Source: Pseudomonadota bacterium
Lineage (GTDB): Bacteria > Pseudomonadota > Gammaproteobacteria > Steroidobacterales > Steroidobacteraceae
Direction of reading: 5' to 3'
DNA: 64,000 nt
Assembly: GCA_021851405.1 (NCBI GenBank)
Contig: JAJZDW010000005.1
Span: forward strand, 62,001 to 126,000
The translations under genes and the position numbers were made by a program. Of this stretch, positions 55,702-64,000 are shown in pieces; the stretch's first letter is position 1, and the number at the start of each line of letters is the position of its first letter. The notes below the pieces were generated by a model. That model did not search any database. It was not told the DNA's origin and worked only from the letters and a program-made list of their open reading frames with translations.

Positions 55702-56838
55702 ATGAACGCACGATTTAGACCCCTGCTGCTGATCGTCACGGTGTTCTGGATCTACGTGGCGCTCTCCGACGTGCTCTATGCGAACCAGATGCAGTCGAGT
55801 CTCACGGCGATGCATGTGGGGCACGTCTTCGCCCCCTGGCGCGCCCGGCTGCTGCAGCATCTGTTTCTCTACCCGGTGCTGCTCGGGTGCGTGTGGAGCT
55901 CGCTGCGCCTGGGCTGGGCGCCGTTCTGGCGGCGCCTGCCGGTGCAGCTGCTGCTGGCCGTGGGGTTTGCGGTGCTCGCCGAGCCGACGCTCTGGCTCGG
56001 TGACTCGGTGCTGATGGGCGTCCACGAGGTGATGCGTCAGCTGATCCATTTCCCGCCGAGCCCGAAGCGGCCGATCGCGCCGCTGGCACAGATCTGGATC
56101 GCCAGCGCGACCAGCTTCCTGCTCACCTACGGGTTCGGTCTGGCGCTGGCGAGCGGGTTTGATGTCTACCGCCGCCTGCGCGATTCGCAGATCCGCTCCG
56201 CGGCGCTCGAGCGGGCCTTGACCGCCTCGCACCTGGCGGCGCTGCGCATGCAGCTCTCGCCGCACTCGCTGTTCAATCTGCTGAACACCATTCACGGTCA
56301 GATCGACGGCGACCCGGCCGATGCGCGCAGCATGATCGTGCAGCTGGCCGATCTGCTGCGCCGGCTGTTGCATGCCGGGGAGCGCGAGTTCTCGCGTCTG
56401 GCCGATGAGCTGCAGTTTGCGCGGCTGTACCTGACGCTGCAGCAGCGGCGCTTCTCAGACCGGCTCACCGTGCAGGTGCCGGGGCCGGCGGCCTTCCCGA
56501 GTGCGTGGGTGCCGAGCCTGATCCTGCAGCCGCTGATCGAGAACGCGGTCGTGCACGGGCTGGCCGGTCATCCCGATCCGGTCGAGATCCGCGTCGAGGC
56601 GTTCGAAGTCGGCTCCACGCTGACGCTGCGGGTGAGCAACACCATCGATCAGAATGAGGCGACCGGGCATGACGGGATCGGATTGAAGAACGTGCGCGAG
56701 CGGCTCGCGATCCAGTTCGGCGAGCGGGCCACCTTCGAGGCCGCGCCGCGACCCGGCGGACACTGGGTGGCGGAGATCCGCCTGCCGCTGCTCGCCGAGC
56801 TCAGCGAGACGACGCTCGCATCCCCGGTGGCCGCCTGA
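55702..56838 (+). CDS. LytS/YehU-type sensor histidine kinase
   Basis: Four membrane helices lie in residues about 8-140, followed by a His_kinase domain. The phospho-acceptor region reads [17 protein letters not shown] (usual form Q-I-x-P-H-F-L-F-N). [16 protein letters not shown] and [12 protein letters not shown] form the ATP-binding part. 378 aa. No LytTR response regulator is present next to it, so the partner must be elsewhere. An MFS gene follows 11 bp downstream. Confidence 0.88.
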   Translation: MNARFRPLLLIVTVFWIYVALSDVLYANQMQSSLTAMHVGHVFAPWRARLLQHLFLYPVLLGCVWSSLRLGWAPFWRRLPVQLLLAVGFAVLAEPTLWLGDSVLMGVHEVMRQLIHFPPSPKRPIAPLAQIWIASATSFLLTYGFGLALASGFDVYRRLRDSQIRSAALERALTASHLAALRMQLSPHSLFNLLNTIHGQIDGDPADARSMIVQLADLLRRLLHAGEREFSRLADELQFARLYLTLQQRRFSDRLTVQVPGPAAFPSAWVPSLILQPLIENAVVHGLAGHPDPVEIRVEAFEVGSTLTLRVSNTIDQNEATGHDGIGLKNVRERLAIQFGERATFEAAPRPGGHWVAEIRLPLLAELSETTLASPVAA

Positions 56839-56849
56839 GCGCCGGGCCG

Positions 56850-58118
56850 ATGGGGCAGGAGCACTCGCGCACGCTGCGGCGCGCCTCGGGCATTTCGCTC
56901 GCGGTGCTGGCCGGAATCAACCTGCTCAACTATCTGGACCGCTACGTGGTCTCCGCGGTGCTGCCGCAACTGAAGAGCGGTCCGCTGCGGCTCGATGACT
57001 TCGAACTCGGTACGCTGATGAGCGGCTTTCTCATCGTGTACATGCTGGCCGCGCCGCTGTTCGGTCGGATCGGGGACCGCGGCTCGCGCACCCGGCCGAT
57101 TGCCATCGGGGTGTTTCTCTGGAGCCTCGCCACGGGACTCTCGGGGCTGGCGCGCAGCTACCTCGAGCTGCTCGGTGCGCGCGCCGCGGTCGGCATCGGT
57201 GAGGCCGCCTACGGCACGATCGCCCCGTCGCTGCTCGCCGATCATTTTCCGCTGCGCACGCGCGGGCGGGCGTTCGCGCTGTTCAACATGGCGATTCCGG
57301 TCGGTGCGGCGCTCGGGTACATCGTCGGCGGTCTGGTCGCGGCCCACTACGGGTGGCGAGCGGCCTTCTACGTCGCCGGCGTGCCGGGACTCGTGCTGGC
57401 GGTGTGGGTGTGGCGGCTGCCGGATCCACCGCGCGGGGCGCAGGACGGTGCAGCCGCGGCGCCGGCGGCACCGGCCGGCTCCTGGGGCGTGTATGCGCGG
57501 CTGCTGCGCAACCGCGCCTACCGGCTGACGGTGCTCGGCTATGCGGCCTACACGTTCGCCCTCGGCGGCATGGCCTTCTGGATGCCCACCTTCCTCGAGC
57601 GGGTGCGGGGCGTGGCGGCCGTGAGCGCCACCGCCGGGTTCGGTGAGATCGTGGTGGTGACCGGCTTTCTCGGCACCTTCGTCGGCGGCTGGCTCGGGGA
57701 TTACGGCCTGAAGTACTCCGCCCAGGCGTATCTGTGGCTGTCGGGGGCGGTGACGGCGCTCGCGGTGCCGGCGACGTATCTGTCGCTCGCCGCGGGCACG
57801 CCGTGGGTCTTCTACGGCGCGCTCACCGTCGCGCAGCTGCTGCTGTTCATGTCGACCGGGCCGATCAACACCGTCATCGTCAACCTGGTGAGTCCGGCGG
57901 AGCGCGCCTGCGCCGTGGCGCTCAGCGTGTTCGTCATCCACGCGCTCGGCGATGTGATCTCGCCCTCGATCATCGGTGGGATCTCCGATGCGAGTTCGCT
58001 CGGCACGGCCGTGATGATCGTGCCGCTGGCCGTGGCGGTGTGTGCGCTGCTGTGGCTCATGGCCGCGCGCGCCGATGCGGCCGCTCAGCGCGCGACGAAC
58101 GCTCTCTCGATGACGTAG
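56850..58118 (+). CDS. MFS transporter, spinster-like
   Basis: A 422-aa protein with 12 helices. The start LLNYLDRYVVSAVLPQLK and the loop GRIGDRGSRTRPI are typical of the spinster/organic acid branch of the MFS. The substrate cannot be read. It is 11 bp after the kinase gene (probable operon) and its 3' end overlaps fpr on the other strand by 34 bp. Confidence 0.88.
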   Translation: MGQEHSRTLRRASGISLAVLAGINLLNYLDRYVVSAVLPQLKSGPLRLDDFELGTLMSGFLIVYMLAAPLFGRIGDRGSRTRPIAIGVFLWSLATGLSGLARSYLELLGARAAVGIGEAAYGTIAPSLLADHFPLRTRGRAFALFNMAIPVGAALGYIVGGLVAAHYGWRAAFYVAGVPGLVLAVWVWRLPDPPRGAQDGAAAAPAAPAGSWGVYARLLRNRAYRLTVLGYAAYTFALGGMAFWMPTFLERVRGVAAVSATAGFGEIVVVTGFLGTFVGGWLGDYGLKYSAQAYLWLSGAVTALAVPATYLSLAAGTPWVFYGALTVAQLLLFMSTGPINTVIVNLVSPAERACAVALSVFVIHALGDVISPSIIGGISDASSLGTAVMIVPLAVAVCALLWLMAARADAAAQRATNALSMT

Positions 58119-58861
58119 TCGCCGGCCTCGCCGATGTGCGGGGACATCTTGAAACCGCGTCCGTCGAGCAGCGTGCAGGTGTCGGTGAGCATCGCCGGAC
58201 TGCCGCAGACCATGGCGCGGTCGTCGGCCGCATCGAGCGGCGGCAGGCCGAGGTCGTAGGCGAGACGGTTCGAGTCGATCAGCGTCGTCAGCCGCCCGTG
58301 GTTGGCGTGCGGCTCGCGCGTCACGGCCGGGTAGTACAGCAGCTTCTCGCTCACCCACTCCCCGAGCAGATCGTGCGCCTTCAGCTCCTCGATGCGGTGT
58401 TTCACCACCGCCGTCTCACGCGCCCAGCGCACGCCGTGCACGAACACCACGCGATCGAAACGCTCGTAGGTTTCCGGGTCTTTGATGACGCTCATGAAGG
58501 GCGCCGCCCCGGTGCCGGTCGAGAGCAGGTACAGCCGCTTGCCGGGCTTCAGATCATGCAACACCAGCGTGCCGGTGGGCTTGCGGCTGATGAGCACCTC
58601 GTCGCCCTCGCGGATGTGCTGCAGGCGGGAGGTGAGCGGCCCGTCGGGGACTTTGATGCTGAGGAATTCGAGGAACTCCTCGTGGTTCGCACTGGCGATG
58701 CTGTAGGCGCGCAGCAGGGGACGAGAGTCGACCTGCAGACCCACCATGACGAACTGACCGTTTTCGAACCGCAGTCCCGCATCACGCGTCGTGGTGAAGG
58801 TGAATTGCGTGTCCGTCCAGTGCTTCACTGACAGCACCCGCTCGCTGCTGATCGCCGCCAA
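58085..58861 (-). CDS. fpr: Ferredoxin/flavodoxin-NADP+ reductase
   Basis: Fpr moves electrons between NADPH and ferredoxin or flavodoxin. The FAD motif is RPLLRAYSIAS in PLLRAYSIASANHEEFLEF, the pyridine nucleotide motif is LLSTGTGAAPFMSVI, and MVCGSPAMLTDTC and a C-terminal YVIERAFV follow. 258 aa. The start appears to be TTG at 58861, with AGAGAGG about 11 bp upstream; no better start is in frame near the family N-terminus (VLSVKHWTD). Confidence 0.92.
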   Translation of the reverse strand: MAAISSERVLSVKHWTDTQFTFTTTRDAGLRFENGQFVMVGLQVDSRPLLRAYSIASANHEEFLEFLSIKVPDGPLTSRLQHIREGDEVLISRKPTGTLVLHDLKPGKRLYLLSTGTGAAPFMSVIKDPETYERFDRVVFVHGVRWARETAVVKHRIEELKAHDLLGEWVSEKLLYYPAVTREPHANHGRLTTLIDSNRLAYDLGLPPLDAADDRAMVCGSPAMLTDTCTLLDGRGFKMSPHIGEAGDYVIERAFVAR

Positions 58862-58939
58862 GTGCGTGTACCTCTCTGTTTAGCCGGGGAATTCAGCGGC
58901 GCGCATTGTACCGGGGCAGAGCCGGGCAGGGAGTGATTT

Positions 58940-58968
58940 TGCGGTATTTCCTGATGCTTGTGCGGTAT
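58940..58968. repeat. Direct repeat TGCGGTAT, 21-bp spacing
   Basis: Two copies of TGCGGTAT (58940-58947 and 58961-58968), two helical turns apart, in the divergent region between fpr and the SDR gene. A regulator site is possible. Confidence 0.35.
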
Positions 58969-59008
58969 GTACGAGCCGCGTCTGTCGCCTCGCGGCAACA
59001 GGCGCGGC

Positions 59009-59017
59009 TGCTATGAT
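59009..59017 (+). promoter_or_regulatory. Extended -10 (TGCTATGAT) before the SDR gene
   Basis: TGC-TATGAT lies 41 bp before the ATG, the same element class as before gyrA and serC. Confidence 0.5.
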
Positions 59018-59058
59018 GGCGCGGGCCGCACCGGGCGGCCGTTGCACTCGAGGCGCAC

Positions 59059-59949
59059 ATGGGGGCATCGGACAGCGAGGGCCTGCGCGGGCGGACCCTG
59101 TTCATCACGGGTGCGAGCCGCGGCATCGGGCTCGCGATCGCGCTGCGGGCGGCGCGGGAAGGCGCGAACGTGGCCGTAGCGGCGAAGACCACCGAGCCGC
59201 ATCCGAAGCTGCCGGGCACCATCTATACCGCAGCCGAGCAGATCGAGGCGGCCGGCGGTCAGGCGCTCGCCCTGGCGCTCGATGTGCGCAACGACGAGCA
59301 GGTGCGTGCGGCGCTCGAGCGCACCGCCGAGGTCTTCGGCGGCATCGACATCCTGGTCAACAATGCGAGCGCCATCAGCTTGACGCCGACGCTGGCGACC
59401 GACATGCGCCGCTTCGACCTGATGCACTCGATCAACACCCGCGGCACGCTGATGTGCAGCAAGTTCGCCGCGCCGTATCTGGCGCAGGGCCGCAATCCGC
59501 ACATTCTCGTGCTCGCCCCGCCGCTGAGCGTCGAGCTCGAAGGATCCGCCGCGCACGGATCGAAACTGAATCTCGAGCTGCGCAGTTTTGCCCCGCACCT
59601 GCCGTACTCGCTCACCAAGTTCGGCATGAGTCTGTGCGTGCTCGGGCTGTCGGGGGAGTTTGCCCCGCAGGGCATCGCCGTCAATGCGCTCTGGCCGCGC
59701 ACCCTCATCGGAACCGCCGCGCTACAGGTGGCGCTCGCCGGGGCACCGGCGGACGCTCTGCACCGGGTGCGCACGCCGCAGATCGTCGCCGAGGCCGCCT
59801 GTGCGCTCCTGAAGCGCGACAGTCGCGCGTTCACGGGCCGCTTCTGCATCGACGAGCAGGTGCTGCGCGAGGAGGGGGTGAGCGACTTCTCCGCGTACCG
59901 CAACCCCGAGGTGCGCGAAGAGGACCTGCTGCTCGACTTGTTTCTGTAG
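59059..59949 (+). CDS. SDR-family oxidoreductase, HSDL2-like
   Basis: Rossmann motif TGASRGIGLAI, then an HSDL2-type insertion with VAVAAKTTEPHPKLPGTIYTAAEQIEAAGG, then NNASAISLT. The catalytic Tyr-x-x-x-Lys is YSLTK. 296 aa. Similar SDRs occur beside leucine and terpene degradation genes in proteobacteria (for example AtuB/AtuG), so it may act on a hydroxyacyl-CoA or alcohol of that pathway. It is upstream of a regulator on the other strand. Confidence 0.88.
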   Translation: MGASDSEGLRGRTLFITGASRGIGLAIALRAAREGANVAVAAKTTEPHPKLPGTIYTAAEQIEAAGGQALALALDVRNDEQVRAALERTAEVFGGIDILVNNASAISLTPTLATDMRRFDLMHSINTRGTLMCSKFAAPYLAQGRNPHILVLAPPLSVELEGSAAHGSKLNLELRSFAPHLPYSLTKFGMSLCVLGLSGEFAPQGIAVNALWPRTLIGTAALQVALAGAPADALHRVRTPQIVAEAACALLKRDSRAFTGRFCIDEQVLREEGVSDFSAYRNPEVREEDLLLDLFL

Positions 59950-59992
59950 GACCTGCGCGCGCGGCCTGCGCACGGCGGGTTCGCGGGCGGCC

Positions 59993-60721
59993 TCAGCCGA
60001 TGCGATGCCTCAGGTCAATGCCGGCCAGCTCGTAGCCCTTGCGGAAGTCGCGGATGTGCCGTCCCATCCATTGCCGGGCGGCCTCCGCGTCGCGCCGCTC
60101 GAGCGCCTCGAGGAGGCGCCGCTGCGCCACGGCGATGCGCGAGCGGGCCTGCGGGACCTGATCGATCATGTCGCGCAGCGAGGGCACGAGCAGCTCGATC
60201 AGCGGCGCGTGCACCAGTGCGAACACCTGGTTGTGCGTGGCCGCGCCAAGGGCGCGGAAGAACTCCGCGGCGTGATGCACGGCCCGCTCGGTGTCGGCGT
60301 TGTCCGCCTCGAAACGGGCGCGCACGGCGGCCAGGTGCTGCAGATCCGCCTCGGTGCGCGCCCGCGCGGCGCACTCGGCGATCGGCGGCTCGAACTCGCT
60401 CAGCGCCGACCAGACTTCGATGAAGGTCACATCGTGCAGCGCCAGGGCGCGGCTGACGTCCTGCGCGACGGCGCGATGCTGGGGCCGGCTCACCGTCATG
60501 CGTTTCGAGCCGGGGCGCCGCTCGAGCAGGCCGCTGCGCTCCAATTCACGCAGCGCCTCGCGCACCGTCGAGCGGTTTACCCCGAGTTGGCGGGCCAGTT
60601 CGGTCTCCGGCGGCAGTCGCTCGCCCTCGGCGAGGGAGCGCTGCACGATCCGCTGGGTGATCGCCTCGGCGACGCGACGGTAGGCCGGTGCGAGGGCGAT
60701 CTGCTCGAACTGCACGCTCAC
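59993..60721 (-). CDS. FadR-type GntR-family regulator
   Basis: An N-terminal winged helix (LPPETELARQLGVNRSTVREALRELERSGLLERRPGS) is followed by an all-helical FCD domain with metal-ligand-type Asp/His residues (residues about 95-225). GTG start; 242 aa. It starts 5 bp after the stop of the acyl-CoA dehydrogenase and is co-transcribed with it. A site matching the FadR-subfamily operator lies in the liuA-liuB divergent promoter, so it probably controls the pathway. The usual regulators of liu genes, MerR-type LiuR or TetR-type LiuQ, are not in view. Confidence 0.9.
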   Translation of the reverse strand: MSVQFEQIALAPAYRRVAEAITQRIVQRSLAEGERLPPETELARQLGVNRSTVREALRELERSGLLERRPGSKRMTVSRPQHRAVAQDVSRALALHDVTFIEVWSALSEFEPPIAECAARARTEADLQHLAAVRARFEADNADTERAVHHAAEFFRALGAATHNQVFALVHAPLIELLVPSLRDMIDQVPQARSRIAVAQRRLLEALERRDAEAARQWMGRHIRDFRKGYELAGIDLRHRIG

Positions 60722-60726
60722 GGCGC

Positions 60727-61899
60727 TCAGTCTTCGGCCTGGAACAACTCGCGGCCGATCAGCATGCGGCGGATCTCCTGGGTGCCGGCGCCGATTTCAT
60801 ACAATTTCGCATCGCGCAGCAGCCGTCCGGCCGGGTAGTCGTTGATGTAGCCGTTGCCGCCGAGCGCCTGGATGGCCTCGAGCGCGACCCGGGTGGCCTG
60901 CTCGGCGGAAAAGAGGATGCACGCGGCGGCATCCTGCCGTTTGACCTGGCCGGTATCACAGGCCCGCGCCACGCTGTAGACGTAGGCGCGGCTCGCGGCG
61001 AGCGCGGTGTACATGTCGGCGAGCTTCGCCTGCATCAGCTCGAACGTGCCGATCGGCTGACCGAACTGCTTGCGCTCGCGCACATAGGGCAGCACGAGAT
61101 CCAGCGCCGCGGCCATCAGCCCGAGCGGTCCGCCCGAGAGCACGACGCGCTCGTAGTCAAGTCCGCTCATCAGCACGCGCACGCCGGCGTTCTCCGCCCC
61201 GAGCAGGTTCTCCCCCGGCACCACGCACTGCTCGAACACCAACTCGCAGGTGCTCGAGCCGCGCATGCCGAGCTTATCGAGCTTCTGCGCGGTGCTGAAG
61301 CCGGCGTAGTCGCGCTCGATGATGAAGGCGCTGATGCCGCGGCTGCCGGCCGCCGGATCGGTCTTGGCGTAGACGACGAGCACGTCGGCGTCCGGGCCGT
61401 TGGTGATCCACATCTTGCGTCCGGTGAGCACGTAATCGCTGCCGCGCTTCTCGGCACGCAGCTGCAGCGAGGTGACGTCCGAGCCGGCCTGCGGCTCGGA
61501 CATCGCGAGCGCCCCGACGTGCTCGCCGCTGATGAGCTTCGGCAGGTAACGCTCGCGCTGTGCGTCGGTGCCATTGAGGCGCAGTTGGTTGACGCACAGG
61601 TTCGAGTGCGCGCCGTAGGAGAGGCCGACGGAGCCGGAGGCTCGCGAGATCTCCTCCATGGCGATCACGTGGGTCTGGTAGCCGAGGCCCGCGCCGCCGA
61701 AGCGCTCCGGCACCGTCAGGCCGAGCAGGCCGAGTGCGCCGAGTTCGGGCCACAGGTCGCGCGGAAAGGCATTGTCGCGGTCGATCTGGGCGGCGCGCGG
61801 GGCGATGCGCTCGCGGGCGAAGCGGCGCACCTGTTCGCGGATCTCACCGGCGGCCTCATCCAGGCCGAAGCCGCTGTCGATCGGATCGTGGGCGGGCAT
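60727..61899 (-). CDS. liuA: Isovaleryl-CoA dehydrogenase
   Basis: Oxidises isovaleryl-CoA to 3-methylcrotonyl-CoA in leucine degradation. Acyl-CoA dehydrogenase motifs are [38 protein letters not shown] and [30 protein letters not shown]. The catalytic Glu of IVD lies near [10 protein letters not shown] (E within LDYER). ATG at 61899 gives 390 aa and the standard start; the longer track ORF runs through the divergent promoter. It is divergent from the carboxylase genes that use its product. Confidence 0.93.
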   Translation of the reverse strand: MPAHDPIDSGFGLDEAAGEIREQVRRFARERIAPRAAQIDRDNAFPRDLWPELGALGLLGLTVPERFGGAGLGYQTHVIAMEEISRASGSVGLSYGAHSNLCVNQLRLNGTDAQRERYLPKLISGEHVGALAMSEPQAGSDVTSLQLRAEKRGSDYVLTGRKMWITNGPDADVLVVYAKTDPAAGSRGISAFIIERDYAGFSTAQKLDKLGMRGSSTCELVFEQCVVPGENLLGAENAGVRVLMSGLDYERVVLSGGPLGLMAAALDLVLPYVRERKQFGQPIGTFELMQAKLADMYTALAASRAYVYSVARACDTGQVKRQDAAACILFSAEQATRVALEAIQALGGNGYINDYPAGRLLRDAKLYEIGAGTQEIRRMLIGRELFQAED

Positions 61900-61931
61900 G
61901 AGCTTGTCTTCCGTTGAAACAGGTCGGTATG

Positions 61932-61944
61932 ATTGTCGGACAAT
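61932..61944. promoter_or_regulatory. FadR-subfamily operator ATTGTCGGACAAT
   Basis: A perfect inverted repeat ATTGTC-G-GACAAT, 33 bp from liuA and 21 bp from liuB. It fits the GntR/FadR-subfamily consensus T-N-G-T-N3-A-C-N-A. The FadR-type regulator gene is behind liuA. Confidence 0.65.
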
Positions 61945-61964
61945 CCGGCCATCGTGACAAGCCC

Positions 61965-63569
<1,605 letters not shown>

Positions 63570-63577
63570 GTGCGCCC

Positions 63578-64000
63578 ATGTTTCAGCGACTTCTGGTGGC
63601 CAACCGCGGTGAGATCGCCTGCCGCATCCTGCGCACCGCGCGCCGCATGGGGCTGGGCACCGTGGCGGTGTATTCCGAGGCCGATGCCGGCGCCCGGCAC
63701 GTACGCCTCGCCGACCAGGCGGTGTGCATCGGACCGGCGAGTGCGGCCGAGAGTTATCTCAACATCGAGGCGATCATCGCCGCGGCGCGCGCGAGCGGTG
63801 CCGAGGCGGTGCACCCGGGCTACGGCTTTCTCTCCGAGAACGCGCGCTTCGCGGCGGCCTGCCGCGACGCGGGCCTGATCTTCGTCGGTCCGACGCCCGA
63901 GGCCATCGAGGCGATGGGCTCGAAGAGCCTGGCCAAGGCGCGCGTGCGCGCCGCCGGCATCCCGGTCCTGCCCGGGTACGAGGGAGAGCGGCAGGATTTG
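63578..64000 (+). CDS. liuD: Methylcrotonyl-CoA carboxylase alpha (biotin carboxylase) subunit, 5' part
   Basis: Not in the ORF track because the window ends before the stop. The reading frame from ATG 63578 gives [20 protein letters not shown], then [18 protein letters not shown] and [17 protein letters not shown], then [14 protein letters not shown]. These are the N-terminal biotin carboxylase domain of the acyl-CoA carboxylase alpha family. 141 codons are present. Assignment to MCC rests on the adjacent liuA and liuB. Confidence 0.93.
   Translation, partial: MFQRLLVANRGEIACRILRTARRMGLGTVAVYSEADAGARHVRLADQAVCIGPASAAESYLNIEAIIAAARASGAEAVHPGYGFLSENARFAAACRDAGLIFVGPTPEAIEAMGSKSLAKARVRAAGIPVLPGYEGERQDL

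Overview
The window is a GC-rich, densely packed chromosomal segment of a gammaproteobacterium. Evidence for the group is the housekeeping block with gyrA, serC, pheA, aroA, cmk, rpsA, ihfB and lapB in that order, a divergent ubiG next to gyrA, and scpAB with an RsuA/RluB-type gene. The many secreted peptidase and BNR-repeat genes and several promoters lying right at start codons would fit a relative of Xanthomonadales or Nevskiales. That placement is inference. No prophage, insertion sequence, CRISPR array, rRNA or convincing tRNA was seen.

Layout. 1-16.5 kb is core: scpA (3' end), scpB, an RluB-like pseudouridine synthase with an altered catalytic loop, convergent rmuC and ubiG, gyrA, a serine/aromatic amino acid block (serC, a SerA-like dehydrogenase, pheA, aroA), cmk, rpsA, ihfB, lapB and galU. 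16.5-21.5 kb holds a FUSC/YccS-like membrane protein, 1.35 kb of apparently decayed DNA with a histidine kinase remnant, a DUF2934 protein and a CnoX-like thioredoxin/TPR chaperone. 21.5-29.4 kb is a two-component system divergent from a complete RND efflux pump (OMF, MFP, permease).

29.4-42.1 kb is an MBL hydrolase/DODA dioxygenase pair sharing a symmetric promoter, followed by a sulfur-flavoured efflux locus. That locus has a BigR/SqrR-like ArsR repressor in an operon with an old yellow enzyme. Divergent from it are a YgaP-like membrane peptide, a second RND pump, a sulfide:quinone oxidoreductase with all three catalytic cysteines, and a TolC-type protein. A K+ channel and a TauE/SafE exporter follow.

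42.2-50.2 kb is a secreted-protein stretch: a large BNR-repeat protein and two tandem M61 peptidases that share an identical tract of about 964 bp. 50.3-58.9 kb carries MarC, a YajR-like MFS protein, an Nramp-related transporter with a long structured leader, a chalcone isomerase-like protein, queD, a LytS-type kinase, a spinster-like MFS protein and fpr. The Nramp leader contains a proline-rich 12-codon ORF, recalling the Mg2+-sensing mgtL leader. 59-64 kb is a leucine/isovalerate catabolism locus: an SDR, a FadR-type regulator, isovaleryl-CoA dehydrogenase, and methylcrotonyl-CoA carboxylase beta and alpha (the last cut by the window end). A FadR-type operator lies in the divergent promoter.

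The strongest candidates for something undescribed are (1) the MDPSP leader peptide upstream of the Nramp-related transporter and (2) the persulfide-sensor/RND/SQR operon.
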